A DNA stretch of 64,000 nt from Oscillospiraceae bacterium (GTDB lineage Bacteria; Bacillota; Clostridia; Oscillospirales; Oscillospiraceae). Below the pieces are notes generated by a model. That model was not told where the DNA came from and did no database searches. It was given only the letters and a program-made list of their open reading frames with translations. Shown piece after piece: positions 8,548-17,627 of the stretch. Positions within the stretch are counted from its first letter, which is position 1; each line of letters opens with the position of its first letter. The position numbers and the translations under genes were made by a program. Where the stretch lies: the NCBI GenBank assembly GCA_015068455.1, contig SVKO01000006.1, positions 62,001-126,000 on the forward strand. Reading direction: 5' to 3'.

Positions 8548-8880
8548 ATGAGTGTAAAGGTTGTTTACTGCAAAACCGAACAGGTTACGACGCAGACCAT
8601 CGTCACGAAGGGCGTATTGGATGAATCCTCTGTTCCATTCTGCATCCGGAGCGAAAAAGAAACCTATGTCTTCAACGATCTTCGTGAAGTAAGCATAGCC
8701 TGGATCAAACCTTTGGGGAGAATGATTCGGGTGCGGAATGGTTCCGATACGCTTTTTTTCACCGTGCCGAGAATCTTTATCGATAAGGGAACGGGGTTTG
8801 CGGTGATCAATTCCGCCGCAACGACGCGGGCCTGTCACAGAATGAAGCAGGAGATGGAACGCCAGCGTGCGCAGAAATAA
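8548..8880 (+). CDS. Uncharacterised 110-residue protein
   Basis: I do not recognise this protein. It has no signal peptide or TM helix, and alternating hydrophobic strands suggest a small beta-rich fold, with a basic helical C-terminus (MKQEMERQRAQK). It has its own AAGGAG ribosome site and is followed by a strong terminator at 8890-8935. It lies 41 nt after the DUF2344 gene, so it could be the last gene of that operon. Its base use is somewhat more AT-rich than its neighbours. Confidence 0.6.
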   Translation: MSVKVVYCKTEQVTTQTIVTKGVLDESSVPFCIRSEKETYVFNDLREVSIAWIKPLGRMIRVRNGSDTLFFTVPRIFIDKGTGFAVINSAATTRACHRMKQEMERQRAQK

Positions 8881-8889
8881 TACGTTCAT

Positions 8890-8935
8890 AATCCGCTGTG
8901 TACCTTTCTTCGGAAGGGAATACAGCGGATTTTTT
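8890..8935 (+). terminator. Strong intrinsic terminator
   Basis: A long stem (AATCCGCTGT.. pairing with ..ACAGCGGATT) capped by a TTCG tetraloop and followed by six T. It ends the transcript containing the 8548 gene. Confidence 0.9.
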
Positions 8936-8945
8936 GCCGTCGTGA

Positions 8946-8974
8946 TTGCTTTTTATGGGCAAATGATATATCAT
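8946..8974 (+). promoter_or_regulatory. Candidate promoter of the methionine synthase operon
   Basis: TTGCTT (8946-8951), 17 nt and TATCAT (8969-8974). The leader is only about 20 nt, which leaves no room for a SAM or cobalamin riboswitch. Confidence 0.6.
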
Positions 8975-9001
8975 AAAACAAATCTGAGGGGGGGTCCGGC
9001 C

Positions 9002-9652
9002 ATGGATGCACGGCTGACGAAGATCGACAGCAGTGAAGTGATGCGCTATCTGGGCGTGCGCGGCGCGCCGGATCCCGAATTGCTTGCCCGTGTTGAGGCC
9101 CGGAGCGCAGAGCTTATGGCAGCGGCGAAGCCCCGGCTGGTGTGGCGGAGACTTCCCATGACGCAGGAGAACGATTATCTGATCGCAGGGCAGGATCTGA
9201 GAAACCTGCTGCGGGGCTGCCGGGAAATCGTTCTGTTTGCCGCCACCCTGGGCAGCGAAGCGGAGCTGCTGATCCGCAGAGCGCAGGCGCGGGATATGGC
9301 GGAAGCCCTGATCCTGGACGCCTGCGCCGGCAGCGCCATCGAGAACGTGTGCGACAATTTCTGCGCCGATCTGGCCGCGCTGGCTGCGCCGGATTATCTG
9401 ACCGACCGCTACAGCCCCGGCTACGGGGATCTGCCCCTGGAGCACCAGAAGGTCCTGTTTTCCGCGCTGAACATTACCCGCCGCATCGGCGTCACCCTGA
9501 CGGAAAGCGGACTGATGCTGCCCCAGAAGTCCGTCACAGCGATCCTGGGCATTTCCCCCACGCCCCGCGGCCGCAGATCCGGCTGCACCCACTGCCCGAT
9601 GAACGAAACCTGCGCCTACCGCAAGGAGGGAACGACCTGTGAAGACCAATGA
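9002..9652 (+). CDS. Methionine synthase reactivation-domain protein
   Basis: A 216-residue stand-alone version of the C-terminal reactivation (AdoMet-binding) domain of cobalamin-dependent methionine synthase. The block DRYSPGYGDLPLEHQ and the KSVTAILGISPTP segment match the AdoMet-binding region. In E. coli this domain is fused to MetH; here it is a separate polypeptide whose gene overlaps metH by 14 nt, so production is probably coupled. It ends with a small Cys cluster (CTHCPMNETCAYRKEGTTC) that is not needed for AdoMet binding. The ATG at 9002 is chosen because the GGGGGG stretch precedes it. Confidence 0.88.
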   Translation: MDARLTKIDSSEVMRYLGVRGAPDPELLARVEARSAELMAAAKPRLVWRRLPMTQENDYLIAGQDLRNLLRGCREIVLFAATLGSEAELLIRRAQARDMAEALILDACAGSAIENVCDNFCADLAALAAPDYLTDRYSPGYGDLPLEHQKVLFSALNITRRIGVTLTESGLMLPQKSVTAILGISPTPRGRRSGCTHCPMNETCAYRKEGTTCEDQ

Positions 9653-11981
9653 ATTCATCTTTTTAGACGGCGGCATGGGCACCATGCTGCAGGCCGCGGG
9701 CCTGCCCGTGGGCATGATGCCGGAGCTTTGGAACCTCACCGCGCCGGAAAAAGTCACAGCCGTGCACCGGCAGTACGTTGAGGCCGGTTCGCAGATCGTA
9801 TATACCAATACCTTCGGCGCCAACCGGCTCAAGCTGGGCGAAAAAGCGGGCGTTGACGAGGTCGTCAGCGCGGCTGTCCGGGCGGCGAAGGCGGCCACGG
9901 CGGGCACGAACGCCAGGGTCGCCCTGGACGTGGGCCCCCTGGGGCAGCTTCTGGAGCCCCTGGGCACCCTGACCTTTGAGGAGGCCTATGATATCTTCCG
10001 TGAGATCGTGGCCGCCGGCGAAAAAGCCGGGGCGGATCTCGTGGTCATCGAAACCGAAAGCGATCTCTATGAGGTCAAGGCCGCCGTGCTGGCGGCGAAG
10101 GAGCATACGGATCTTCCCGTGTGGGTCACCATGACCTTCGAGGCAACCGGCAGGACGTTTTTGGGCGTCAGCGTGGGAGCCATGGCCCTGACCCTGGACG
10201 GCCTGGGCGTGGACGCGCTGGGCTTCAACTGCTCCCTGGGCCCGAAGCAGCTCATGCCCATGGTGGAGGAGCTGCGCCGCTGGACGGATCTTCCCCTGAT
10301 CCTCAAGCCCAACGCCGGTCTGCCCGACCCGGAGACGGGGGCCTATACCATCACCCCCGGAGAATTCGCCGAAGAAATGCGCGAGGCGGTTTCCCTGGGC
10401 GTGACCGTTGTGGGCGGCTGCTGCGGCACCACGCCGGATTTCATCCGGGCGCTGGTGGGCGCATTGCAGAATGTGCCTGTGCCCGGCCGTCCGTCCGCTG
10501 ACCGCCGGGGCGTCTGCTCTGCCCGCCGGATCTCGGAATTCGGCAAGGTCCAGGTCATCGGCGAGCGCATCAACCCCACGGGAAAGAAGCGATTCCAGCA
10601 GGCTCTGCGGGAGGGGGATATGGACTATATCCTCGAGCGGGCCGTGGAGCAGCAGGACGCCGGGGCCCAGATCCTGGATATCAACGTGGGCCTGCCCGGC
10701 ATCAACGAGCCGGAGATGATGGTCCGGGTGGTCAAGGCGGTGCAGAGCGTTTCCGATCTGCCCCTGCAGATCGACGCCTCCGATCCCGCCGCCATCGAGG
10801 CCGGCCTCCGGGCCGTGAACGGCCGGGCCATCGTCAACTCCGTCAACGGAAAGCCCGAGGTGCTGGACAAGATCCTGCCCCTGTGCAAAAAATACGGAGC
10901 CGCCGTGGTGGGCCTGACCATGGACGCCGACGGCATCCCTGAAACCTGGCAGAAGCGCGTGGAGCTGGCAAAGCGCATCGAAGACGCCTGCCTGCGCCAC
11001 GGCATTCCCCGGAGCGATCTGCTGATCGACTGCCTGACGCTGACCATCTCGGCCCAGCAAGAGCAGGCCAACGAGACACTGACCGCGGTGGAATACGTCA
11101 GCCGGGAGATGGGCCTCGGCTCCGTGCTGGGCGTGAGCAATATCTCCTTCGGCATGCCGGAGCGCGAGCACATCACCGTCAGCTTCCTCACCCAGGCCCT
11201 GCGCGCCGGGCTGACCCATCCCATCGTCAACCCCAACCTGAGCGCCATCATGGACGCGATCTGTGCTTTCCGGGCCCTGTCCGGCGAGGACGAAAGGGGA
11301 GAGGCCTACATCGCCCGCTTCGCCGGACGCAAGAAGGACGAGCCCGTCAGGGACTCCCACGAGCTGACCCTGGCCGAGGCCATCGGCCGCGGCCTCAAAA
11401 CGGAGACCCGGGAGCTGACCCGCAAGGCTCTGGAGACCATGTCGGAACTGGATGTGGTGGATCAGCTCCTGATCCCCGCCCTGGACCGGATCGGCGAGCA
11501 GTACGAGCGCCAGGAGATCTTCCTGCCCCAGCTCATCAGCGCCGCCGGCGCGGTGTGCGAGGGCTTCGAGCTGGTGCGCGCCGGCCTGGCCGGCAAGGGC
11601 GAGCACTCCGTCAGCAAGGGCAAGATCATCCTCGCCACCGTGCAGGGCGATATCCACGACATCGGCAAGAACATCGTCAAGGTGGTGCTGGAAAACTACG
11701 GCTACACCGTGCTGGATCTGGGCAGGGACGTGCCGCCGGAACGGGTGGTGGAGGCGGCCATCCGGGAGGACGTGTACCTGATTGGCCTGTCCGCGCTGAT
11801 GACCACCACCGTGGGCGCCATGGAGCAGACCATCAAGGCGCTGCGCGAAAGCGGCCACGACTGCAAGGTCATGGTGGGCGGCGCCGTGCTGACGCCGGAG
11901 TATGCCGAGAAGATCGGCGCGGATTATTATGCCAGGGACGCCAAGTGCAGCGCGGATATCGCGAAAATCGTCCTGGGTTGA
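9639..11981 (+). CDS. metH: Cobalamin-dependent methionine synthase, catalytic modules
   Basis: A 780-residue enzyme that moves the methyl group of methyl-tetrahydrofolate to homocysteine through cobalamin. In order: homocysteine-binding barrel (about 1-285; Cys ligands in GFNCS and GGCCGTT), pterin-binding barrel (about 300-560), cap helices (about 560-645) and B12-binding domain (about 650-780) with GDIHDIG, where His673 is the lower cobalt ligand and Asp671 its partner. The reactivation domain is missing and is supplied by the upstream gene. The start is GTG at 9639 with AAGGAGGG nine nt upstream. No metF lies in the window. Confidence 0.95.
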   Translation: MKTNEFIFLDGGMGTMLQAAGLPVGMMPELWNLTAPEKVTAVHRQYVEAGSQIVYTNTFGANRLKLGEKAGVDEVVSAAVRAAKAATAGTNARVALDVGPLGQLLEPLGTLTFEEAYDIFREIVAAGEKAGADLVVIETESDLYEVKAAVLAAKEHTDLPVWVTMTFEATGRTFLGVSVGAMALTLDGLGVDALGFNCSLGPKQLMPMVEELRRWTDLPLILKPNAGLPDPETGAYTITPGEFAEEMREAVSLGVTVVGGCCGTTPDFIRALVGALQNVPVPGRPSADRRGVCSARRISEFGKVQVIGERINPTGKKRFQQALREGDMDYILERAVEQQDAGAQILDINVGLPGINEPEMMVRVVKAVQSVSDLPLQIDASDPAAIEAGLRAVNGRAIVNSVNGKPEVLDKILPLCKKYGAAVVGLTMDADGIPETWQKRVELAKRIEDACLRHGIPRSDLLIDCLTLTISAQQEQANETLTAVEYVSREMGLGSVLGVSNISFGMPEREHITVSFLTQALRAGLTHPIVNPNLSAIMDAICAFRALSGEDERGEAYIARFAGRKKDEPVRDSHELTLAEAIGRGLKTETRELTRKALETMSELDVVDQLLIPALDRIGEQYERQEIFLPQLISAAGAVCEGFELVRAGLAGKGEHSVSKGKIILATVQGDIHDIGKNIVKVVLENYGYTVLDLGRDVPPERVVEAAIREDVYLIGLSALMTTTVGAMEQTIKALRESGHDCKVMVGGAVLTPEYAEKIGADYYARDAKCSADIAKIVLG

Positions 11982-12001
11982 GCGAAAAGAAGAACCGGCA
12001 G

Positions 12002-12030
12002 TTGCGAAAATAGGATTTATCGGTTATAAT
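12002..12030 (+). promoter_or_regulatory. glnS promoter
   Basis: TTGCGA (12002-12007), 17 nt, TATAAT (12025-12030), ending about 45 nt before the glnS start. Confidence 0.75.
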
Positions 12031-12074
12031 ATTATAATGTTTATTCACGATATCACATCATCCGGGAGGCTGTT

Positions 12075-13793
12075 ATGGCTGAGGAATTGAAATTTGAACC
12101 CAAAAACTTTATCGAGAGCTTTATTGTAGAGGATCTGGCCCCCGGCGGCCAGTATGAGGGCATGCAGGTGCACACCCGCTTCCCGCCGGAGCCCAACGGC
12201 TATCTGCACATCGGCCACTGCAAGGCCCTGTGCATCGACTTCGGCACCGCGGAGCGCTTCGGCGGCATCTGCAACCTGCGCATGGACGACACCAACCCCG
12301 CCAAGGAAGACACGGAGTATGTCGAGGCCATCCAGGACGACATCCACTGGCTGGGCTTCGACTGGGGCGACCGGTTCTACTACGGCTCCGACTATTTTGA
12401 AAAGGACTACGAGCTGGCGGTGGAGCTGATCAAAAAGGGACTGGCATACGTGTGCCAGATGACCCCGGAGGAATTCAAGGCCAACCGCGGCGACGTGGGC
12501 GTGCCCGCCGTGTCGCCGTACCGCGACCGGCCCATCGAGGAGAGCCTGGATCTGTTCGAGCGGATGAAAAACGGCGAATTCCCCGAGGGCTCCATGACCC
12601 TGCGGGCGAAGATCGACCTGGCCTCGGGCAACTTCAACATGCGCGACCCGGTCATCTACCGCATCCGCTACATCGACCACCACCGCCAGGGAAACAAGTG
12701 GTGCATCTATCCCATGTACGACTTTGCCCATCCCGTGCAGGACGCCCTGGAGGGCATCACCCACTCCCTGTGCTCCCTGGAATATGAGGACCACCGGCCC
12801 CTGTACAACTGGTTTGTGGACAATCTGACCCTGCCCTCCAAGCCCCGGCAGATCGAGTTTGCCCGCCTGGGCATCAACCACACCGTCATGTCCAAGCGCA
12901 AGCTGCGCACCCTGGTGGAGAGGGGCTATGTGTCCGGCTGGGACGATCCCCGGATGCCCACCCTGTGCGGCCTGCGCCGCCGGGGCTATACCCCCGCGTC
13001 CATCCGCAGCTTCACCGAGCGCATCGGCGTGGCGAAGGTGCCCTCCACGGTGGAATACGCCTTCCTGGAGCACTGCCTGCGGGAGGATTTGAATGAAAAC
13101 GCCGAGCGCACCATGGCGGTGCTGCATCCCGTGCGTCTGACGGTCACGAATTACCCCGAGGGTCAGAGCGAGACCTTCCAGGTGGAGAACAATCCCGTGC
13201 ATCCTGAGCAGGGGACCCATGAGATCTCCTTCTCCCGGAACCTGTGGATCGAAGCGGAGGACTTCCTCGAAACGCCCATCCCCAAGTACAAGCGTCTGTA
13301 TCCCGGCAATGAGGTCCGGCTCAAGGGCGCCTATCTGGTGCGCTGCACCGGCTGCGTAAAGGACGAAGCGGGCAACGTCATCGAGGTGCTGTGCGAGTAT
13401 GATCCCGACTCCCGCGGCGGCAACCCCGCCGACGGCCGCAAGGTCAAGGGCGCGACCATCCACTGGGTGGACGCGAACAACTGTGCCGACGCCCAGGTCC
13501 GCCTGTACGATAACCTGTTCACCGATCCCGAGCCGGACGGACCGGACAAGGATTTCCTGGAGCACCTGAACCCGGATTCCCTGCAGATCCTCGACGGCTG
13601 CAAGGTGGAGGCTTCCATGGTGAGCATCGCGGAGCAGTTTGACAAAGAAGAAAACCGCGCCGCCCACACCGCGCCCTCGTTCCAGTTCATGCGCACGGGT
13701 TACTTCTGCCTGGACAACCGGGACTCCACAGCGGCCATGCCGGTATTCAACCGCAGCGTCAGCCTTAAGGATTCCTTCAAACCCGCAAAATGA
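12075..13793 (+). CDS. glnS: Glutaminyl-tRNA synthetase
   Basis: A 572-residue class I synthetase that charges tRNA-Gln directly. The nucleotide-binding motif HIGH is at residues 45-48 after PPEPNGYL, and the second motif is VMSKRKL. The C-terminal half holds the two beta-barrel anticodon-binding domains of GlnRS. Length and layout are those of the proteobacterial-type enzyme, which also occurs in many Clostridia. Its last codons overlap a possible ATG for the next reading frame (ATGA), so the following dehydrogenase gene may be in the same transcript. Confidence 0.95.
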   Translation: MAEELKFEPKNFIESFIVEDLAPGGQYEGMQVHTRFPPEPNGYLHIGHCKALCIDFGTAERFGGICNLRMDDTNPAKEDTEYVEAIQDDIHWLGFDWGDRFYYGSDYFEKDYELAVELIKKGLAYVCQMTPEEFKANRGDVGVPAVSPYRDRPIEESLDLFERMKNGEFPEGSMTLRAKIDLASGNFNMRDPVIYRIRYIDHHRQGNKWCIYPMYDFAHPVQDALEGITHSLCSLEYEDHRPLYNWFVDNLTLPSKPRQIEFARLGINHTVMSKRKLRTLVERGYVSGWDDPRMPTLCGLRRRGYTPASIRSFTERIGVAKVPSTVEYAFLEHCLREDLNENAERTMAVLHPVRLTVTNYPEGQSETFQVENNPVHPEQGTHEISFSRNLWIEAEDFLETPIPKYKRLYPGNEVRLKGAYLVRCTGCVKDEAGNVIEVLCEYDPDSRGGNPADGRKVKGATIHWVDANNCADAQVRLYDNLFTDPEPDGPDKDFLEHLNPDSLQILDGCKVEASMVSIAEQFDKEENRAAHTAPSFQFMRTGYFCLDNRDSTAAMPVFNRSVSLKDSFKPAK

Positions 13794-13831
13794 TTATTTG
13801 CCGCACTGCGGCAGGTCAGGAGATAGATACA

Positions 13832-15055
13832 ATGATCAATATTATCGGACTTGGCTACATTGGACTTCCCACGGCGCTGATGTTTGCGTCCCACGGCTGC
13901 GAGGTGGTGGGCACGGACTACAACCCCCAGCTCATCGCCACCCTCAACGCCGGCCATGCCTCCTTCGAGGAAAAGGGCCTGGACGAGCTGTTCAGCGAGG
14001 CGCTGAAATGCGGCATCCGCTTTTCCACAGAGTATCAGAAGACCAATATGTATATCGTCGCCGTCCCCACGCCCTATGACAAGGACAGCAAGAAGATCGA
14101 TCCGTCCTATGTGGTGAACGCGGTCAAGAGCGTCATGGAGGTCTGCCCCAAGGGCGCCGTCGTCGTGATCGAATCCACCATCTCTCCGGGCACCATCGAC
14201 AAGTTCGTGCGGCCTGTTGTGGAGGAGGCCGGCTTCGTCATCGGGCGGGATCTGCATCTGGTCCATGCGCCGGAGCGCATCATCCCCGGCAACATGGTCT
14301 ATGAGCTTCTGCACAACTCCCGTACCATCGGCGCGGACGAGCCGGAGATCGGCGAGCAGGTGAAGGCTGCCTACGCCAGTTTCTGCCAGGGCGAGATCGT
14401 CGTCACCGACATCCGCACCGCGGAGATGACCAAGGTGGTGGAGAACACCTATCGCGACATCAACATCGCCTTTGCCAACGAACTGGCAAAAATCTGCCGC
14501 AGCGACAATATGGACGTGTACGAGATCATCCGCATCGCCAACAAGCATCCCCGGGTGAATATCCTCTCGCCCGGCCCCGGCGTCGGCGGCCACTGCATCA
14601 GCGTGGACCCCTGGTTCCTGGTGGGCGACTATCCCATGCTGGCGAAGATGATCCTCTGCGCCCGCACCACCAACGACTCCATGCCGGAGTTCGTGCTGGG
14701 CCGCATCCGCGACGTGATGCAGCAGGAGGGGCTGACCGATCTGTCCCGGGTGGGCTTCTACGGCCTGACGTATAAGGAAAACGTGGACGACGTCCGCGAG
14801 AGCCCGACCCTGCAGATGCTCGAGAGCATGGACCGCCATCTGGCCGGCGGCCAGGTGAAGGTCTACGATCCCTGGGTCACCCGGGATCTGGTGCCGAACC
14901 AGTACCACGACTTTGACGCTTTCCTCAGCGATGTAGATATGGTTGTCATCCTGGTGGGTCACAGCCAGCTCCGCGAGCATATGGACAAGCTCAAGGGCAA
15001 GGTGGTTCTGGATACCCGCCACATCTGCTTCCTGCCCGGCACCCATCGGCTGTAA
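13832..15055 (+). CDS. wecC: UDP-N-acetyl-D-mannosamine dehydrogenase-like protein
   Basis: A 407-residue NAD-dependent UDP-sugar 6-dehydrogenase of the UDP-ManNAcA/UDP-Glc dehydrogenase family. The Rossmann motif is IGLGYIGLPTA near the N-terminus, and the catalytic Cys lies in GVGGHCISVDPWFL, whose PWFL ending favours the UDP-ManNAc group. The product would supply a uronic acid for surface glycans. Neither an epimerase (wecB) nor glycosyltransferases are next to it, so the substrate is inferred. The ATG at 13832 has CAGGAG upstream; an in-frame ATG at 13790 overlapping the glnS stop is the alternative. Confidence 0.82.
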   Translation: MINIIGLGYIGLPTALMFASHGCEVVGTDYNPQLIATLNAGHASFEEKGLDELFSEALKCGIRFSTEYQKTNMYIVAVPTPYDKDSKKIDPSYVVNAVKSVMEVCPKGAVVVIESTISPGTIDKFVRPVVEEAGFVIGRDLHLVHAPERIIPGNMVYELLHNSRTIGADEPEIGEQVKAAYASFCQGEIVVTDIRTAEMTKVVENTYRDINIAFANELAKICRSDNMDVYEIIRIANKHPRVNILSPGPGVGGHCISVDPWFLVGDYPMLAKMILCARTTNDSMPEFVLGRIRDVMQQEGLTDLSRVGFYGLTYKENVDDVRESPTLQMLESMDRHLAGGQVKVYDPWVTRDLVPNQYHDFDAFLSDVDMVVILVGHSQLREHMDKLKGKVVLDTRHICFLPGTHRL

Positions 15056-15056
15056 G

Positions 15057-15710
15057 ATGATGGAGTTTCAGGGCTTTTCCCCGGAGACCATCGATTTCCT
15101 CTGGGGGCTTCGGTTCAACAACAATCGCGAATGGTTCGAGCCCCACAAGCAGCAGTATATCCAGACGCTTTACGAGCCCATGAAGGCCCTGGCGGCGGCG
15201 CTGTATCCCGCGATCCGGGATGAATTCCCGGAACTGGAGTGCAAGGTCTCACGGATCTACCGCGACCAGCGCATGCACCCGCCGGTGCCCTACAAGGAGA
15301 GCCTTTGGATATGCTTCCGTACCTCCGACCGCCCCTGGGGCGAGCAGCCGGTGCTGTTTTTCGAGCTGACGCCGGACGGATACAGCTTCGGCTTCCTGCT
15401 CTGGTTCGCCCGTCCCTGGCAGATGGAGCAGCTGCGCAGGCAGCTTGCCCTGGAGCCCGGCCCCTTTTTGAAAATCGTGGACGAACTGGAAAAGGACGGG
15501 ACTTTGCGCCTTTCCGGAGAAGAATACAAGAAAGCAAAACCCTGCCCGGACCCGGCGCTGACGCGTTTTTTCACCATGAAAAATCTGGCGGTCATCGTCA
15601 ACCGATCCATCGACGAGCGGCTGTACTCGCCCGGCCTGGCACGGGAAATATCCGTGACCTTCGACGCGCTCAAGCCTTTGCTGCGCTATTGCAGAAAGAC
15701 AATGTTATAA
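15057..15710 (+). CDS. DUF2461 family protein
   Basis: A 217-residue cytosolic protein recognised from its opening (GFSPETIDFLWGLRFNNNREWFEPHKQQY), the conserved start of DUF2461 proteins, and the later RIYRDQR segment. The family has no known reaction. The gene begins one base after the stop of the dehydrogenase and ends before a strong terminator at 15721-15757, so it is the last gene of the glnS-led transcript. Confidence 0.85.
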   Translation: MMEFQGFSPETIDFLWGLRFNNNREWFEPHKQQYIQTLYEPMKALAAALYPAIRDEFPELECKVSRIYRDQRMHPPVPYKESLWICFRTSDRPWGEQPVLFFELTPDGYSFGFLLWFARPWQMEQLRRQLALEPGPFLKIVDELEKDGTLRLSGEEYKKAKPCPDPALTRFFTMKNLAVIVNRSIDERLYSPGLAREISVTFDALKPLLRYCRKTML

Positions 15711-15720
15711 TTTTATTTGT

Positions 15721-15757
15721 AAAAAAACCACGCCGGTCCGCCGGCGTGGTTTTTTTA
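15721..15757 (+). terminator. Intrinsic terminator
   Basis: CCACGCCGG/CCGGCGTGG stem with a TCCG loop, an A run before it and seven T after it; works in both directions. Confidence 0.92.
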
Positions 15758-15835
15758 GCGGATATTGCTATTGTGAAACGGCGTCAAACGGTCAACATTA
15801 AGAGGGCGGCAAAAATCCGCGGATGGGAGGAAGCT

Positions 15836-16804
15836 ATGAAACGAGCAGTTGAACGAATCGGAATCGCGTTTGCCGTGATCGTCATTTTTTGCGTCCGGGC
15901 GCTGGCGATGCCGGAGACACTGGTTCCCGTGGGAAGAACCGTGGGGATTCACCTGCGGGGCGAACTGACAGTTGCGGCCATCGGAGACGACGCAGAGATC
16001 CAGGGGTTAAAAATCGGCGATCGGATCACGGCGGTCAACGGCAGCCCGGTTTACAGCGCGGAAGAAGTGAGAATGAGTCTCAATAGTCCAAAAGCGATCA
16101 ACATCACGGTGGAGCGTGAGGGGAAGACGCTGGAGCTTTCCGCCCGGCCGGTGCAGAGGGAGGAAGGCCTCAGGCTGGGGATTCGCGTACGTGACGGGAT
16201 CAGCGGACTTGGCACCGTGACGTTCTATGATCCGCAGACCGGCCGCTTCGGCGCCCTCGGGCATGGGGTGAGCGAGCCGAAAACCGGGCGGCGGATCGAG
16301 ACCGTCGGCGGCAGCATTTCGTCCTGCCGCGTGACGGACGTGGCGCAGGGCAGAAGCGGCGCGCCCGGGGAACTTCACGGGGCGGTATCCGACCGGACGG
16401 AGATCGGGGAAATCGAAAAGAATACGGCGGCCGGGATTTTCGGCGTCATGACTTCCCCTGTGGATGCGGCGAAAGCGCTGCCCATAGAGCGAGCAGAGCA
16501 GGTGAAGCCCGGGCCGGCGCAGATTCTGTCGAATGTGACGGACGAGGAGGTCCGGGCTTTTTCCGTGATGCTTTTGAAAATCGACCCGGACGACGGCGGC
16601 GGCCGCAATTATCTTCTCCAGGTATGCGACGACGAGCTTTTGTCCGTTTCCGGCGGCATCGTCCAGGGCATGTCCGGAAGTCCCATCATACAGGACGGGC
16701 ATATAATCGGCGCTGTCACTCACGTGCTGGTGGATGATCCCACCATAGGCTATGGCATTTCCATCGAAAACATGCTTGCGGCAGCTGCGTGCTGCCGTAC
16801 ATAG
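15836..16804 (+). CDS. spoIVB: SpoIVB-type S55 serine peptidase
   Basis: A 322-residue secreted or membrane-anchored peptidase. An N-terminal hydrophobic segment (about 6-24) is followed by a PDZ domain (about 50-105) and the S55 peptidase domain with His143 in GALGHGVS and Ser280 in GMSGSPI. In sporulation SpoIVB crosses from the forespore and cleaves SpoIVFA to release SpoIVFB, activating sigma-K; a SpoIVFB-like protease is at 5409. It is about 100 residues shorter than the Bacillus protein, mostly before the PDZ domain. AGGAAG precedes the ATG at 15836. Confidence 0.9.
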   Translation: MKRAVERIGIAFAVIVIFCVRALAMPETLVPVGRTVGIHLRGELTVAAIGDDAEIQGLKIGDRITAVNGSPVYSAEEVRMSLNSPKAINITVEREGKTLELSARPVQREEGLRLGIRVRDGISGLGTVTFYDPQTGRFGALGHGVSEPKTGRRIETVGGSISSCRVTDVAQGRSGAPGELHGAVSDRTEIGEIEKNTAAGIFGVMTSPVDAAKALPIERAEQVKPGPAQILSNVTDEEVRAFSVMLLKIDPDDGGGRNYLLQVCDDELLSVSGGIVQGMSGSPIIQDGHIIGAVTHVLVDDPTIGYGISIENMLAAAACCRT

Positions 16805-16843
16805 GCAAATTTGAAAACATTTTTTGAATCGAGGAAATTTCTG

Positions 16844-16872
16844 TTGTCAAACAGCCATAATTATTATAGAAT
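16844..16872 (+). promoter_or_regulatory. Promoter of the pyrH cluster
   Basis: TTGTCA (16844-16849), 17 nt, TAGAAT (16867-16872), between spoIVB and pyrH; it separates the sporulation gene from the growth cluster. Confidence 0.65.
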
Positions 16873-16903
16873 AGGAGGGAAAAAAGCAAGGGAGTGGTTT
16901 ATC

Positions 16904-17626
16904 ATGCAGGGGATCAAATATAAGCGCGTTCTTTTGAAGCTCAGCGGCGAGGCACTGGCAGGCGAGGCCCACAGAGGTCTTGACTTTGACGTCATCGGCA
17001 AGGTTTGCGACGTGGTCAAGCAGTGTGTGGAAATCGGCGTCCAGATCGGCATCGTCGTGGGCGGCGGCAACATCTGGCGCGGCCTCAAAGACGGCGGCGA
17101 CCGCATGGAGCGGGTACGCGCGGATCATATGGGTATGCTGGCCACGGTCATCAATGCTCTGGCTCTGGCGGATTCCCTGGAGCAGCGCGGCGTACCTGTC
17201 CGCGTGCAGACCGCCATCGAGATGAATCGCATCGCCGAGCCGTATATTCGCTCCAAGGCCATTCGCCATCTGGAAAAAGGCCGGGTCGTGATTTTCGGCT
17301 GCGGCACCGGCAATCCCTTCTTCTCCACGGATACCGGCGCGGCGCTCCGGGCCATTGAGATCGGCGCGGACGCCATCCTGCTGGCAAAGAACATTGACGG
17401 CGTCTACTCCGCCGACCCGGACAAGGACGACAGCGCCGTCAAATACGACGTGATCAGCTATGATGATGTATTGAGTCAGCATCTGATGGTCATGGACTCC
17501 ACCGCGACGTCTCTGTCCATGGACAACCATATGCCGATCATTGTCTTTGCACTTCGGAACCCGGAAAACATTCTTCGCGTCGTCAAGGGCGAGGAAATCG
17601 GTACGATCGTAAAGGAGGAAGTTTAA
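16904..17626 (+). CDS. pyrH: UMP kinase
   Basis: A 240-residue amino-acid-kinase-fold enzyme that phosphorylates UMP to [17 protein letters not shown] at the N-terminus, [10 protein letters not shown] and [17 protein letters not shown] match bacterial PyrH. The ATG at 16904 gives the usual family length; upstream in-frame codons would add 31 residues unlike any family member. It heads the conserved pyrH-frr-uppS-cdsA-dxr-rseP-ispG-polC order; rpsB and tsf, which often precede pyrH, are not here. Confidence 0.96.
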   Translation: MQGIKYKRVLLKLSGEALAGEAHRGLDFDVIGKVCDVVKQCVEIGVQIGIVVGGGNIWRGLKDGGDRMERVRADHMGMLATVINALALADSLEQRGVPVRVQTAIEMNRIAEPYIRSKAIRHLEKGRVVIFGCGTGNPFFSTDTGAALRAIEIGADAILLAKNIDGVYSADPDKDDSAVKYDVISYDDVLSQHLMVMDSTATSLSMDNHMPIIVFALRNPENILRVVKGEEIGTIVKEEV

Positions 17627-17627
17627 C

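Noticed and set aside
8975..9001. A SAM or cobalamin riboswitch for the methionine synthase operon
   Set aside because: The gap between the candidate promoter and the start codon is too short to hold either aptamer.
15758..15835. A sigma-F or sigma-G promoter for spoIVB
   Set aside because: Some partial -35-like elements (GGATA, GCTAT) occur, but none has a matching -10 at the right distance.
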